Assembly: GCA_017304505.1 (NCBI GenBank)
Contig: JAFKKQ010000344.1
Location: forward strand, 1 to 17,367
From: Hyphomicrobiales bacterium
GTDB lineage: Bacteria > Pseudomonadota > Alphaproteobacteria > Rhizobiales > Xanthobacteraceae
Reading direction: 5' to 3'
Length of the DNA stretch: 17,367 nucleotides
Part shown: positions 5,848-13,820 of the stretch, in pieces
Layout: each line of letters begins with the position of its first letter
How positions within the stretch are numbered: the first letter of the stretch is position 1
Notes under the pieces: generated by a model
Told to the model about the DNA's origin: nothing
The model's input: only the letters and a program-made list of their open reading frames with translations
Databases searched by the model: none
Made by a program: the position numbers and the translations under genes

Positions 5848-7131
5848 ATGCTGACCGGCACGCAGGATTTCCAAGGCGAGGCGCAACGCGATTTCCGCGA
5901 TCTCGCGAGCGAAGAATTCGATACCCGGACGTTGCTGCGCAACGCCGCCGATCAGGCGGTCGTACGCAAGTATGAGGACTTCCTCATCGTCGATACGGAC
6001 TCCCATCATTACGAGACCGAGGCGTTCAAGGAGATCGCCGAATACATCGACGACCCGGTGATGCGCTACGAGGCCAAGTTCCAGGGCCACTCGCGCGGCG
6101 GCTTCACCGCCGAAACCGGCTCCTACCAGGAGCTTGCGGGCCGCATCACGCGCTATCCGCTGCGCAAGACCGAAAAGGTGCCGACGACCAAGCATCGCGA
6201 CCTCACGCTGATGGAGCGGTGGATGGACGCGATGGGCGTGGACATGGCCGTGATGTTTCCAACGCCGATGCTCAACCTGTCGAACTGCCCGCGCATCCAG
6301 GTCGAAGTCACGATGGCCAAGGCGTATAACCGCTGGCTCTGCGACAAGATCCTCACCGAGGATCCGCGCATCAAGTCGATGCTCTATCTGCCGTTCCACG
6401 ATCCCGAGGCGAGCTACGAGATCGTCAAGGAATTCGCCGACCGCAAAGGCGTGATCGGTTTCATGGTGACGTCGACGCACTACAAGGCGAACTACGACAA
6501 CGCCTACGCCAAGACCTATCACGCGCTGCAGGAGCGCAACCTTCCGCTCGGCTTCCACGCCGCGTTCACCTGGACCGACCAGAGCCTGCAGCTTTGCAAC
6601 CGCTTCATCGGCGTGCACGCGCTCGGCTTCTCCTGGTGCAACATGCTGCACATGACCAACTGGGTCACCAACGGCATGCCGGAGCGTTATCCGAACCTCA
6701 AGACCCTCTGGATCGAGAGCGGGCTTGCCTGGATTCCGTTCCTGATGCAGCGGCTCGACAACGAGTTCATGATGCGCACGTCCGACTGCGGTCTGCTCAA
6801 GCGCAAACCCAGCGAGTACATGCGCGAGATGTTCTACACCTCGCAGCCGATGGAGATGGTCGACAACCGCGAGGCGCTGGAGCTGACCTTCAAGATGATC
6901 AACGCCGAGACGCAGCTTCTCTACTCGTCGGATTATCCGCACTGGGACATGGACCTGCCCAGCACGATCTACGACCTGCCGTTCCTGAGCGAGCAGAGCA
7001 AGCGCAACATCCTCGGTGCCAATGCGCAGCGGTTGTTCAACTTCGATCCGGTCTGGTCGCCGGTCAAGCTTGAGCGCAAGGCGGCGAGAGCCGCGAAGGC
7101 GGGCCGTGCGGCCGAGCCGGCGGGCGTTTAA
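5848..7131 (+). CDS. Amidohydrolase-2 family metal-dependent hydrolase or decarboxylase
   Basis: A 427-residue TIM-barrel protein of the amidohydrolase-2 (ACMSD-like) family, whose members hydrolyse or decarboxylate ring or ring-cleavage compounds using a bound divalent metal. Likely active-site residues are in VDTDSHH (48-54, at the first strand), His237 in GFHAAF, and Asp362 in SDYPH (361-365). The first motif is not the standard HxH but D-S-H-H, so the metal geometry may differ. The C-terminus (about 407-427) is a charged, Ala-rich tail. AGGGAGG ends 5 bases before the ATG. It is the third gene of the MarR-controlled operon, which ends at a hairpin about 30 bases downstream. The substrate is unknown; an aromatic or heterocyclic compound is a guess from the Rieske and MarR neighbours. 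Confidence 0.9.
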   Translation: MLTGTQDFQGEAQRDFRDLASEEFDTRTLLRNAADQAVVRKYEDFLIVDTDSHHYETEAFKEIAEYIDDPVMRYEAKFQGHSRGGFTAETGSYQELAGRITRYPLRKTEKVPTTKHRDLTLMERWMDAMGVDMAVMFPTPMLNLSNCPRIQVEVTMAKAYNRWLCDKILTEDPRIKSMLYLPFHDPEASYEIVKEFADRKGVIGFMVTSTHYKANYDNAYAKTYHALQERNLPLGFHAAFTWTDQSLQLCNRFIGVHALGFSWCNMLHMTNWVTNGMPERYPNLKTLWIESGLAWIPFLMQRLDNEFMMRTSDCGLLKRKPSEYMREMFYTSQPMEMVDNREALELTFKMINAETQLLYSSDYPHWDMDLPSTIYDLPFLSEQSKRNILGANAQRLFNFDPVWSPVKLERKAARAAKAGRAAEPAGV

Positions 7132-7157
7132 GAGGCCATTGGGTTCAACGTAAATCG

Positions 7158-7192
7158 AACGTCCCTTCTCTCGCGCGGAGGAGGGGCGTTTT
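7158..7192 (+). terminator. Hairpin terminator of the Rieske-amidohydrolase operon
   Basis: Bases 7158-7171 can pair with 7177-7190 (about 14 pairs, three of them G-U), leaving a 5-base loop, and the stem runs into TTTT at 7189-7192. It lies about 27 bases after the amidohydrolase stop and before the end of the convergent aldehyde dehydrogenase gene. Confidence 0.7.
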
Positions 7193-7228
7193 GATTCTCG
7201 TCGATGCTTTGACGGCCGGCGTTCTCGC

Positions 7229-8704
7229 TCAAGCGCGGGTTTGCAGCCAGACTGTCTTCTGCTCGGTGTAATTGTCGATGGCGGCGCGGCCGAGATCGCG
7301 TCCGATGCCCGATTGTCCGCCCATGCCGCCCCAGGGCAGGCGGGTGTCGGTCGGGCCGTAGGTGTTGACCCACACCGTTCCGGCGTTGAGTTGGTGCGAC
7401 ATCCGGTGGCCGCGGTCGATGTTGCGGGTCCAGACTGCGGCGGCCAGGCTGTAGGCCGTGCCGTTGGCGAGATTGAGGGCCTGTTCCTCGTCCGAAAAGC
7501 GCATGACCGAAACCACGGGTCCGAAGATTTCTTCCTGAGCGATTTTCATCGTCTTGCCGACGCCCGCGAACACCGTCGGCTCGATGAAGTAGCCGGCGTT
7601 GCCGACGCGATGGCCGCCGCAAACCGCTTGCGCGCCCTCTTTCCGGCCGGCGTCGATATAGCCGAGGATGCGCTCCATCTGCCGCTGGGAGATCACCGGC
7701 CCCATCGTGGTTGCGCTGTCCAGCGGGTTGCCGAGTCGCAAGGTCTTGGCGCGCTTGGCCAGTCCCTCGACGAAAGCGTCGTGAATCGAATCCTCGACGA
7801 TGACGCGCGTTGCCGCCGAGCACACCTGCCCGGCGTTGAAGAACGAGCCTGATGAGGTCTGCCGGATCGCCGCTTCGAGGTCGGCATCGGCGAACACGAC
7901 GCAGGGCGACTTGCCGCCAAGTTCAAGGCCGATGTGGGTGATGTGCTCGGCCGCGGCCCGCATGATGAACTGGCCGGTCTGCGGCGAGCCGGTGAAGGCG
8001 ATCTTGTCGATGTCCGGGTGGGAGACAAGCGCAGCACCTGCGCCTGCGCCAAAGCCCGGAACGATGTTGAGCACGCCCGCCGGCAATCCGGCTTCGATCG
8101 CGGCGCGCCCGAGCCACAGCGCCGACAGTGGCGTCAGCTCGGCGGGCTTGAGCACCACGGTGCAACCGCAGGCCAGCGCCGGTGCCACCTTCCACACTGC
8201 GTTCATCAGCGGGAAATTCCACGGCACGATGGCGCCGACGACGCCGACGGGAACGCGATGGATGTAGGTGAGAGCGTCGCGCCGCGTCGGCACGACCTCG
8301 CCGGTGATCTTATCGGCCCAGCCGGCGTAATACTCCAGGCAGTCGATGGCGGCCGGCAGGTCCATGCGGCGCGTGGCGGCCAGCGGCTTGCCGGCGTCGA
8401 TGCTTTCCAGAAGCACGAGTTCTTCGGAGCGTTCGCGCATCAGCGCTGCGAGCCGGTGAAGGATGCGCCCGCGCTCGGCTCCCGTCATGGTCGCCCAGGG
8501 GCCTTTGCGCAACGCGGCTTGCGCGGCATCGACCGCGGCATCGACCTCGGCGGCACCGGCCTCGGCCACTTCCAACAGCACCTCTTCGGTCGCAGGATTA
8601 AGGGTCGCAAACCGCTTTCCGCTCGCGGATTCGCACCATTCTCCTCCGATCAAAAGGCGCGTCGGCGTGCGTGACAGATCGACGGTATCGAGTACAGAAG
8701 ACAT
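7229..8704 (-). CDS. NAD(P)-dependent aldehyde dehydrogenase
   Basis: A 491-residue soluble enzyme of the aldehyde dehydrogenase superfamily that oxidises an aldehyde to its acid. All key residues are present: PWNFP (161-165, Asn163), Lys186 and Glu189 in LKPAE, the FTGS turn (237-240), general base Glu261 in LELGG, catalytic Cys295 in NAGQVCS and EEIFGPV (391-397). Glu189 is typical of NAD preference. The length is normal for the family. The ATG at 8704 is preferred to the in-frame GTG at 8722; neither has a strong ribosome binding site. The gene converges on the amidohydrolase operon and lies 87 bases after lysR in the same direction, so it is a likely LysR target or a co-transcribed gene. 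Its aldehyde substrate is not evident. Confidence 0.95.
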   Translation of the reverse strand: MSSVLDTVDLSRTPTRLLIGGEWCESASGKRFATLNPATEEVLLEVAEAGAAEVDAAVDAAQAALRKGPWATMTGAERGRILHRLAALMRERSEELVLLESIDAGKPLAATRRMDLPAAIDCLEYYAGWADKITGEVVPTRRDALTYIHRVPVGVVGAIVPWNFPLMNAVWKVAPALACGCTVVLKPAELTPLSALWLGRAAIEAGLPAGVLNIVPGFGAGAGAALVSHPDIDKIAFTGSPQTGQFIMRAAAEHITHIGLELGGKSPCVVFADADLEAAIRQTSSGSFFNAGQVCSAATRVIVEDSIHDAFVEGLAKRAKTLRLGNPLDSATTMGPVISQRQMERILGYIDAGRKEGAQAVCGGHRVGNAGYFIEPTVFAGVGKTMKIAQEEIFGPVVSVMRFSDEEQALNLANGTAYSLAAAVWTRNIDRGHRMSHQLNAGTVWVNTYGPTDTRLPWGGMGGQSGIGRDLGRAAIDNYTEQKTVWLQTRA

Positions 8705-8769
8705 TTTAACGCTTTGCCCCACTTATGGTTTTTCATCTTGAGACTGCGGCCGCGGCGCGTGGCGATCAA

Positions 8770-8792
8770 ATCGGAAACATCCAATATCCGAT
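8770..8792. promoter_or_regulatory. Inverted repeat between lysR and the aldehyde dehydrogenase gene
   Basis: ATCGGA (8770-8775) and TCCGAT (8787-8792) are exact reverse complements with an 11-base AT-rich spacer. The dyad overlaps the lysR stop codon and lies about 66 bases upstream of the dehydrogenase start. It is too AT-rich in the middle and too short in the stem to be a good terminator, so an activator-binding site is the more natural reading, unproven. Confidence 0.4.
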
Positions 8793-9739
8793 CAACTCAA
8801 CGCCCTGGGCAGGGCCCTCTCCAGCAATTGAGAAATCGAAGTGTCGGAGCGCCGCGCGGTGTCGAGCAGCGCGCGGGCGAGCGGTGGGAACGGCTCGCGC
8901 TCGCCCACCACGAGGCCCACGGTTTGCGCCGCTTCGGGCTCGTCCAGCGGAATGACATGCACGCCTTGGAATGTGGGGTCGTCGCGTCCCACCAGAGAAA
9001 GGAACGTATGGGGCAGCACGCTCGACCATTCGCCGGACCGCACATGGGCGAGGAGCGACAGCACCGAGTTGGTTTCCACGGCCACTCTTGGTGTGCCGGC
9101 GCCGCCCCCGATGAACAAACGATCGACGATTCTGCGATTCTGCATGTCCTGCGTCAGCAGGCAGAGCGGCAAGGTGGCTGCTTCGCGCCAACTCACACTT
9201 GGCGAACGGTCGAGAGATGTGCCGGCCGGAGTCAGCAGCATGTAGCGCTCCCGGTACAAGGGTTGTGCGTACACATTGTGCAGCGGTTCGTTGTCCGTGT
9301 AGGTCAAGCCCGCGTCCAGTTCGCCGGCCTGCAGGCCGCGCTCGATCTCGGCCGACGTCTGCGACAGGATTCGCAAAGTCACCTGCGGGTGGTGGCGATA
9401 AAACACCGAAGTGAGAAGGGGCGTGACCGGCAGTGCGGTGGGAATGACACCAAAGCGAAGCTCGCCGGCAAGGTCGCCCCGTATTTCCGCAAGCGCCTGC
9501 GAGAGCGCGTCTTCATCGGCGAGAATGCGCTGCGCCCATTCCAACACCCGTTCGCCTTGCGGGGTAAGGCCCTGATAGCGCCGCCCATGCCGGTCGATCA
9601 GAGGAATTTCAAGCTCGCGTTCGAGTTGCCGGATGGCCTCCGACAGCGTGGGTTGTGTCACGTTGCAGGCCGCAGCGGCGCGGCCGTGATGGCGCTCCCG
9701 CGCGAGAGCCACAAAGAATCGCAGATGTCGGATGTTCAT
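8792..9739 (-). CDS. LysR family transcriptional regulator
   Basis: A 315-residue regulator. An N-terminal winged helix-turn-helix occupies about residues 1-60, with the typical RAAAACNVTQPTLSEAIRQL recognition region (20-39) and GLTPQGERVL (57-66). A periplasmic-binding-protein-like effector domain follows (about 92-300). LysR proteins usually activate nearby genes in response to a metabolite. Unusually for a LysR gene, the likely target (aldehyde dehydrogenase) is downstream on the same strand and not divergent. No strong ribosome binding site precedes the ATG at 9739. A short Arg/Pro-rich open frame ends at its start codon but does not look like a protein. Confidence 0.93.
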   Translation of the reverse strand: MNIRHLRFFVALARERHHGRAAAACNVTQPTLSEAIRQLERELEIPLIDRHGRRYQGLTPQGERVLEWAQRILADEDALSQALAEIRGDLAGELRFGVIPTALPVTPLLTSVFYRHHPQVTLRILSQTSAEIERGLQAGELDAGLTYTDNEPLHNVYAQPLYRERYMLLTPAGTSLDRSPSVSWREAATLPLCLLTQDMQNRRIVDRLFIGGGAGTPRVAVETNSVLSLLAHVRSGEWSSVLPHTFLSLVGRDDPTFQGVHVIPLDEPEAAQTVGLVVGEREPFPPLARALLDTARRSDTSISQLLERALPRALS

Positions 9740-10101
9740 TTCAGACGAGGGGCGGCGAGGCAGGCGGCCTGACGGATGACCGGTGGGCGAACGGCTTGAG
9801 CCGGCGGATTGCGCAACCCGTCAGGCTGTGGTGGGCGGCAATCGGGGAATGGGCGGTCGGCATGAACACGATGAGGCGATGGCATATCAGACTTTCGCTG
9901 CACGAGCGAACCGTCGTCACGCCGGGCGCCCGTGACGCCGGCGCGTTCGGGGAGCCGGAGCTTGCCGCCTGCATCCATCCGTTTGTCTCATTATATCTGA
10001 ATGGATATAGCGAGAATCCGCCGCTCTGACAACCGGCTGGTCGTCGCTTCCGATTCTGTGCGGGCGGAATCGGAAGCCTGCGGCTCGGTTTTCTGTCGGT
10101 A
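9740..10101. other. Intergenic region between lysR and dipZ
   Basis: About 360 bases without a convincing gene. It holds the dipZ terminator hairpin (10046-10077) and an AT-rich island at 9990-10009, where TATATC (9992-9997) and GATATA (10004-10009) form a dyad. On the minus strand the island also contains TATAAT (9995-9990), which could be a distant -10 for lysR although no -35 is visible. The stretch 9740-9985 shows nothing else that I can interpret. Confidence 0.5.
10046..10077 (-). terminator. Hairpin downstream of dipZ
   Basis: A perfect 11-base inverted repeat, GCTTCCGATTC (10046-10056) with GAATCGGAAGC (10067-10077), has a 10-base loop and lies 24 bases after the dipZ stop. On the minus strand the hairpin is not followed by a T-tract, so it may be a stabilising or Rho-assisted 3' structure and not a classical terminator. 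Confidence 0.55.
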
Positions 10102-11868
10102 TCAACCGAAGGTGAAGGCGTAAGCCTGGACTCCGGGGTCGAGAAACTCGATTTCGAACGTCCGATCGGTGACCGCACCGTTCTGGCGCACGAGCTGATA
10201 CAGCCGCTGCCCGTCGATGACGCCCCGGCCGTCGGCATCGGTGTCGCTGCCGTGATCCGCGCCGGGCGCGGCGCCGTCGATGGTGACGCGAAACCTCACC
10301 GGTTTTCCGTCGGCCGCCGGTCCGAGGACGAGATGCAGGTCGCGCGCATGAAACCGATAGACGATGCGGCCGCCCTTTTCATCGAGCGTGGCGTTCTCGC
10401 CGCTGACGGTCCAATCTCCCGACAGGCTCCATTGATTGCGCTGCGGCGTCGCGGCCACATAGGCGTGCGGCTGGTCTTGAACGAGGCCACCCGGTGAAAC
10501 GAAATTTTCGGCCCTGTTGTAGCCGAGATACGTCTCCGGCGATTGGTTGGTGGTCAGGCTGGGTGCGGCTTCCGCGCCCGAGGCGTTCACCGACACGAGG
10601 CCGGAGGCCATCTCGTCATGGCCGGCTTCGGCCAGAAGCCGCTGGATCACGCGCTCGGACTGCGCGTAGTCGCCCTCGCCGAAGTGGCGGTGGCGCATGC
10701 GGCCCTGTGCGTCGATGAAATAATGCGCCGGCCAATATTCGTTATCGAAGGCGCGCCAGATGGCGTAGTTGTTGTCGATAGCGACCGGATACCCGATCTT
10801 GAGGTTGGCCACGGCGGTCTTCACGTTGCCGATCTTGCGTTCGAATGCGAATTCCGGCGTGTGCACGCCGATCACAACGAGCCCCTGATCTTTGTATTTT
10901 TCCGCCCATGCGCGGACATACGGAATCGCGCGCAGGCAGTTGATGCAGGAGTAGGTCCAGAAGTCGATCAGGACCACTTTTCCCTTCAGCGCTTCGGGTG
11001 TCAGCGGCGGCGAATTCAGCCATTCCACCGCACCGGCGAGTGAAGGAAATCCGCCCTCGACGGCGAGGTTCGGACCTTCGGCCACTCCGTTTGAACCTGC
11101 GCCCTTCGGCTTGGCTTGCATCGAGGGGCCGGCCATTTCCGGCGTCGGCCGGAGCCGGTCGATCAGCCCCTGTTCGAGTGCGGCAGTGCTCGACAGCGAG
11201 ACGCGCGTCAGGAAGCCGGTGTCGAGTCCCAACGCGATGGCGGCGACCGCGGCCAGCACCGCGACGCCCAGACCGCGCTTCACCCATTCGCCGACGCCGA
11301 GCGAACGTTTCATCGCCGCAAATACACGGCCGCCAAGCAGGAGCGCCAGCGCCAGGGAGGTTGCGGCGCCAGCCGCATAGGCGAGCAGCAGAAGCGAGGT
11401 GCCGACGCTCGCGCCTTTCAGCGCGGCTCCGGTCAGGATGAGGCCGAGGACCGGACCCGCGCACGGCGCCCACAGGAAGCCTGTCGCAACGCCGAGTAGG
11501 AATGAGGGAAGAACGGACGAGCGTTCGCCGCTCTGTTCGGCTTTGGCCGACAGGCGAGCGCCGATGCCGACCAGCGGCTTCATCATGCGCTCGGCAAGTC
11601 CGGGCAGGAGCAACGTCAGCCCGAAGACCCCGAGCAATACGATCGCGGCCGCGCGACCGTATTGGTTGGCTTCGACAACCCATCCGCCGGCAACGGCGGC
11701 AAAGGTGGCGACCACGGCGAAGGTGAGGGCCATGCCCGCCAGGAGCGGCAGCCCGCTGCGCACGAACGGGCGGTCGGCGCGGGCGAAGACGAACGGCAGC
11801 ACCGGCAGGATGCAAGGGCTGACGATGGTCAGAACGCCGCCCAGATAAGCCAACACCAACAGAGTCAT
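10102..11868 (-). CDS. DipZ-like CcdA-thioredoxin fusion protein
   Basis: A 588-residue membrane protein that probably carries reducing power from cytoplasmic thioredoxin to periplasmic thiols or c-type cytochrome maturation. Residues 1-220 form a CcdA-like domain of about six membrane helices with the paired cysteines Cys19 (VSPC) and Cys136 (APC). A linker follows, then a TlpA/thioredoxin-like domain (about 265-420) with the active site C308-I-N-C311 in TYSCINC. The C-terminal domain (about 440-588) is a beta-rich region typical of DipZ proteins, with GDWTVSGENATL and many aromatic residues. The start at 11868 is set by GGGAGG about 5 bases upstream; an extension to 11970 has no support. 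The three-part architecture matches DipZ of other bacteria; the physiological client is unknown. Confidence 0.92.
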   Translation of the reverse strand: MTLLVLAYLGGVLTIVSPCILPVLPFVFARADRPFVRSGLPLLAGMALTFAVVATFAAVAGGWVVEANQYGRAAAIVLLGVFGLTLLLPGLAERMMKPLVGIGARLSAKAEQSGERSSVLPSFLLGVATGFLWAPCAGPVLGLILTGAALKGASVGTSLLLLAYAAGAATSLALALLLGGRVFAAMKRSLGVGEWVKRGLGVAVLAAVAAIALGLDTGFLTRVSLSSTAALEQGLIDRLRPTPEMAGPSMQAKPKGAGSNGVAEGPNLAVEGGFPSLAGAVEWLNSPPLTPEALKGKVVLIDFWTYSCINCLRAIPYVRAWAEKYKDQGLVVIGVHTPEFAFERKIGNVKTAVANLKIGYPVAIDNNYAIWRAFDNEYWPAHYFIDAQGRMRHRHFGEGDYAQSERVIQRLLAEAGHDEMASGLVSVNASGAEAAPSLTTNQSPETYLGYNRAENFVSPGGLVQDQPHAYVAATPQRNQWSLSGDWTVSGENATLDEKGGRIVYRFHARDLHLVLGPAADGKPVRFRVTIDGAAPGADHGSDTDADGRGVIDGQRLYQLVRQNGAVTDRTFEIEFLDPGVQAYAFTFG

Positions 11869-12064
11869 GCCTGCCTCCCGAAAGCTGTTTGGTTCACAGC
11901 CTTTGGTGCGCAGCTTCGGTTCCACATACGAAACCGCCCGCTGTATTGTCACGGGAATAGTGCTGCGCACACAGGATTTTGATGCGTTATTCTGTGGCCG
12001 TACGTGCGACCCATCGGCGAACGGCGCAATGGGCGCCCGTCGGACGCGGTGTCATGCGGGAGGC

Positions 12065-12078
12065 GTGTTCCGGAACAC
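12065..12078. repeat. 14-base perfect palindrome
   Basis: GTGTTCCGGAACAC reads the same on both strands. It lies 5 bases from the rpsD terminator and about 200 bases upstream of dipZ. It may be a protein-binding site; no function is visible. The rest of the dipZ-rpsD intergenic region (11869-12064) shows no recognisable promoter. Confidence 0.5.
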
Positions 12079-12083
12079 ACAGT

Positions 12084-12114
12084 AAAAAGCCGCCCCAACG
12101 GAGGGCGGCTTTTT
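12084..12114 (-). terminator. Intrinsic terminator of rpsD
   Basis: AAAAAGCCGCCC (12084-12095) pairs perfectly with GGGCGGCTTTTT (12103-12114) across a 7-base loop, 23 bases after the rpsD stop codon. The strong GC stem and T-run on both strands make it a textbook, potentially bidirectional terminator. Confidence 0.9.
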
Positions 12115-12137
12115 GCATTCGATCGATGCTGTGGTCG

Positions 12138-12755
12138 TCAGCGCGAGTAGTATTCGACCACGAGGTGCGGCTCCATCATCACCGCATAGGGCACTTCGTT
12201 CAGCGCCGGGATGCGGATGAACTTGGCGGTCAGGTTGCCGTCGTTGACTTCGATGTAGTCGGGCACTTCGCGCTCGCTGAGCGCCCGGGCTTCGATGACC
12301 AGGGCGAGCTGCTTGGAGGAATCCTTGATCTCGATGGTGTCGCCGATCTTCACCTGGTAGCTCGGAATGGTGACGCGGCGGCCGTTCACCTTGATATGGC
12401 CGTGGTTGATGAACTGCCGGGCGGCGAACACCGTCGGCACGAACTTGGCGCGGTAGACCACGGCATCGAGGCGGCGCTCCAGCAGGCCGACCATGTTGGC
12501 GCCGGTGTCGCCCTTCAGGCGTCGCGCCTCCTGATAGAGGCCGTGGAACTGCTTCTCGGAAATGTTGCCGTAGTAGCCGCGCAGCTTCTGCTTGGCCTTG
12601 AGCTGCACGCCGTAGTCGGAGAGCTTGGTCTTGCGGCGCTGGCCGTGCTGGCCGGGGCCATATTCGCGCTTGTTGACGGGGCTCTTCGGGCGGCCCCAGA
12701 CATTCTGGCCCATACGGCGGTCGATCTTGTACTTCGCCTCGTGGCGCTTGGTCAT
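12138..12755 (-). CDS. rpsD: 30S ribosomal protein S4
   Basis: A 205-residue primary 16S rRNA-binding protein that nucleates assembly of the small subunit. The N-terminus [22 protein letters not shown] and the S4 RNA-binding domain (about 93-155, with [31 protein letters not shown]) are characteristic. There are no cysteines, so this is the zinc-free form. The start at 12755 follows GAGG 5 bases upstream; the frame runs open to 12872, but the upstream part is the leader. The gene is alone, not in the large ribosomal operon, as is usual in alphaproteobacteria. It has a structured leader and a strong terminator. Confidence 0.98.
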   Translation of the reverse strand: MTKRHEAKYKIDRRMGQNVWGRPKSPVNKREYGPGQHGQRRKTKLSDYGVQLKAKQKLRGYYGNISEKQFHGLYQEARRLKGDTGANMVGLLERRLDAVVYRAKFVPTVFAARQFINHGHIKVNGRRVTIPSYQVKIGDTIEIKDSSKQLALVIEARALSEREVPDYIEVNDGNLTAKFIRIPALNEVPYAVMMEPHLVVEYYSR

Positions 12756-12799
12756 CGCGTCCTCATGTTGGTCGGGTTTTGAGGATCGCGCCCTCCTCT

Positions 12800-12831
12800 G
12801 TTCCGGGGATATCCCGGAACCGACAGGTTCC
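12800..12831 (-). promoter_or_regulatory. Alternative hairpins in the rpsD leader
   Basis: Three complementary segments lie 45-76 bases upstream of the rpsD start. GTTCCGGG (12800-12807) pairs with CCCGGAAC (12813-12820), while GGAACC (12816-12821) pairs with GGTTCC (12826-12831). The middle segment cannot be in both hairpins at once, which would permit a switch between two folds. Whether this part is transcribed depends on the unknown promoter position. Confidence 0.4.
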
Positions 12832-12874
12832 CGGCCGAAGCGCCGGCCGCAAAACCACAGGTCGCGAAACACCG

Positions 12875-12894
12875 CGCGGGCCGAACGGCCCGCG
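12875..12894 (-). terminator. GC-rich hairpin downstream of murI
   Basis: CGCGGGCC (12875-12882) pairs perfectly with GGCCCGCG (12887-12894) across a tetraloop, 35 bases after the murI stop. On the minus strand it is followed by CGGTGTTT, only a weak T-run. It is likely a terminator separating murI from rpsD. Confidence 0.6.
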
Positions 12895-12929
12895 AGATGG
12901 GCGGTTTTTAGGGGGAAAGCCTGGAGGTG

Positions 12930-13733
12930 TCAAACACCGGCCGGCGCCGTTTCGGCGAAACCCAGCCGGGCGAGGGCGGCCGCCAATGGGGCGGCGGGGG
13001 CGCGGCCGGAGGTGAACACCGTGCGCGGCGGCGCAGGCGACTTGTCGGAAGCTGGCGGCCCCAGCAGGTCCAGCACCCGGCGGGCGATGGCTGGCGCGGG
13101 GTCGACGAAATCCACAGGCCAGGGCGCAAGACGGCGCAGCCGGTCGAGCAGAAGCGGGTAGTGGGTGCAGGCCAGCACGATGGTGTCGGTGCGCGCGGCT
13201 TTGCCCTCCGCGAAGCAGGGTGCAATTTCCGCGGCGATCTCGGCATCCGCCACCGGTTCGCCTTTGAGCGCGGCCTCGGCCAGTTCGGCGAGCCGCGGCG
13301 AGCCGACCAGCTTGACCGTACAGCCCCGCGCGAAGTCGCGGATCAGCGTGCGCGTGTAGTCGCGCCGCACCGTGGCGACAGTGCCGAGCACCGAGACGAG
13401 CTTGCTCCTGGACCCGGCACAAGCCGGCTTGATGGCGGGCACCGTGCCGACGAAGGGCACCGTAAAGCGCGCACGCAACTGGGGAAGCACGAGGGTGGAG
13501 GCGGTGTTGCAGGCCACCACCACGAGATCCGGCCGGTGCGCCGCGATCAACTGCTCCATGACTTCGAGCACACGGGCGATCAGCACCGGCTCGTCATGGC
13601 GGCCGTAGGGAAAGAAGGCATCGTCGGCGGCATAAACGAAACGAACGTCGGGTCGGGCCTTCGCAACCTCGCGGAAGACGGTCAGACCCCCCAGCCCGGA
13701 ATCGAAAACGAGAATCGTCGGCGCCGATGCCAT
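12930..13733 (-). CDS. murI: Glutamate racemase
   Basis: Converts L-glutamate to D-glutamate for peptidoglycan synthesis in the cytoplasm. The 267-residue protein carries both catalytic cysteine motifs of the two-base mechanism: Cys75 in ACNTAST (74-80) and Cys189 in ACTHYPLL (188-195), plus the substrate-binding DSGLGG (11-16) and Tyr43-Gly44 in PYG. Its length is normal. The ATG at 13733 is chosen because the protein family starts close to the DSG motif; an upstream TTG at 13769 is in frame, and no strong ribosome binding site marks either. The gene lies 87 bases downstream of the iron-permease-family gene in the same direction, so read-through from that stress promoter is possible. Confidence 0.96.
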   Translation of the reverse strand: MASAPTILVFDSGLGGLTVFREVAKARPDVRFVYAADDAFFPYGRHDEPVLIARVLEVMEQLIAAHRPDLVVVACNTASTLVLPQLRARFTVPFVGTVPAIKPACAGSRSKLVSVLGTVATVRRDYTRTLIRDFARGCTVKLVGSPRLAELAEAALKGEPVADAEIAAEIAPCFAEGKAARTDTIVLACTHYPLLLDRLRRLAPWPVDFVDPAPAIARRVLDLLGPPASDKSPAPPRTVFTSGRAPAAPLAAALARLGFAETAPAGV

Positions 13734-13820
13734 CGCGATAGGGATCGCAAAGATCGCGCCGGAAGGCAACGGAAAGGGCGCCGTGCTCCCATGCCGTCGG
13801 CCGATGGCCGCTCTGCGCGT

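Noticed and set aside
5503..6942. A 479-codon open frame on the minus strand opposite the amidohydrolase operon
   Set aside because: It is a mirror of the high-GC coding strand, shows no domain or membrane pattern, and covers genes with clear motifs and ribosome binding sites.
9736..9978. An 80-codon minus-strand open frame that ends in an ATGA overlap with the lysR start
   Set aside because: The overlap is suggestive, but the product is Arg/Pro-rich, without predicted structure or a family, and no ribosome binding site supports it.
12072..12099. GGAAC near the rpsD terminator as an EcfG promoter
   Set aside because: There is no CGTT at 16-18 bases downstream, and no gene starts in that direction.
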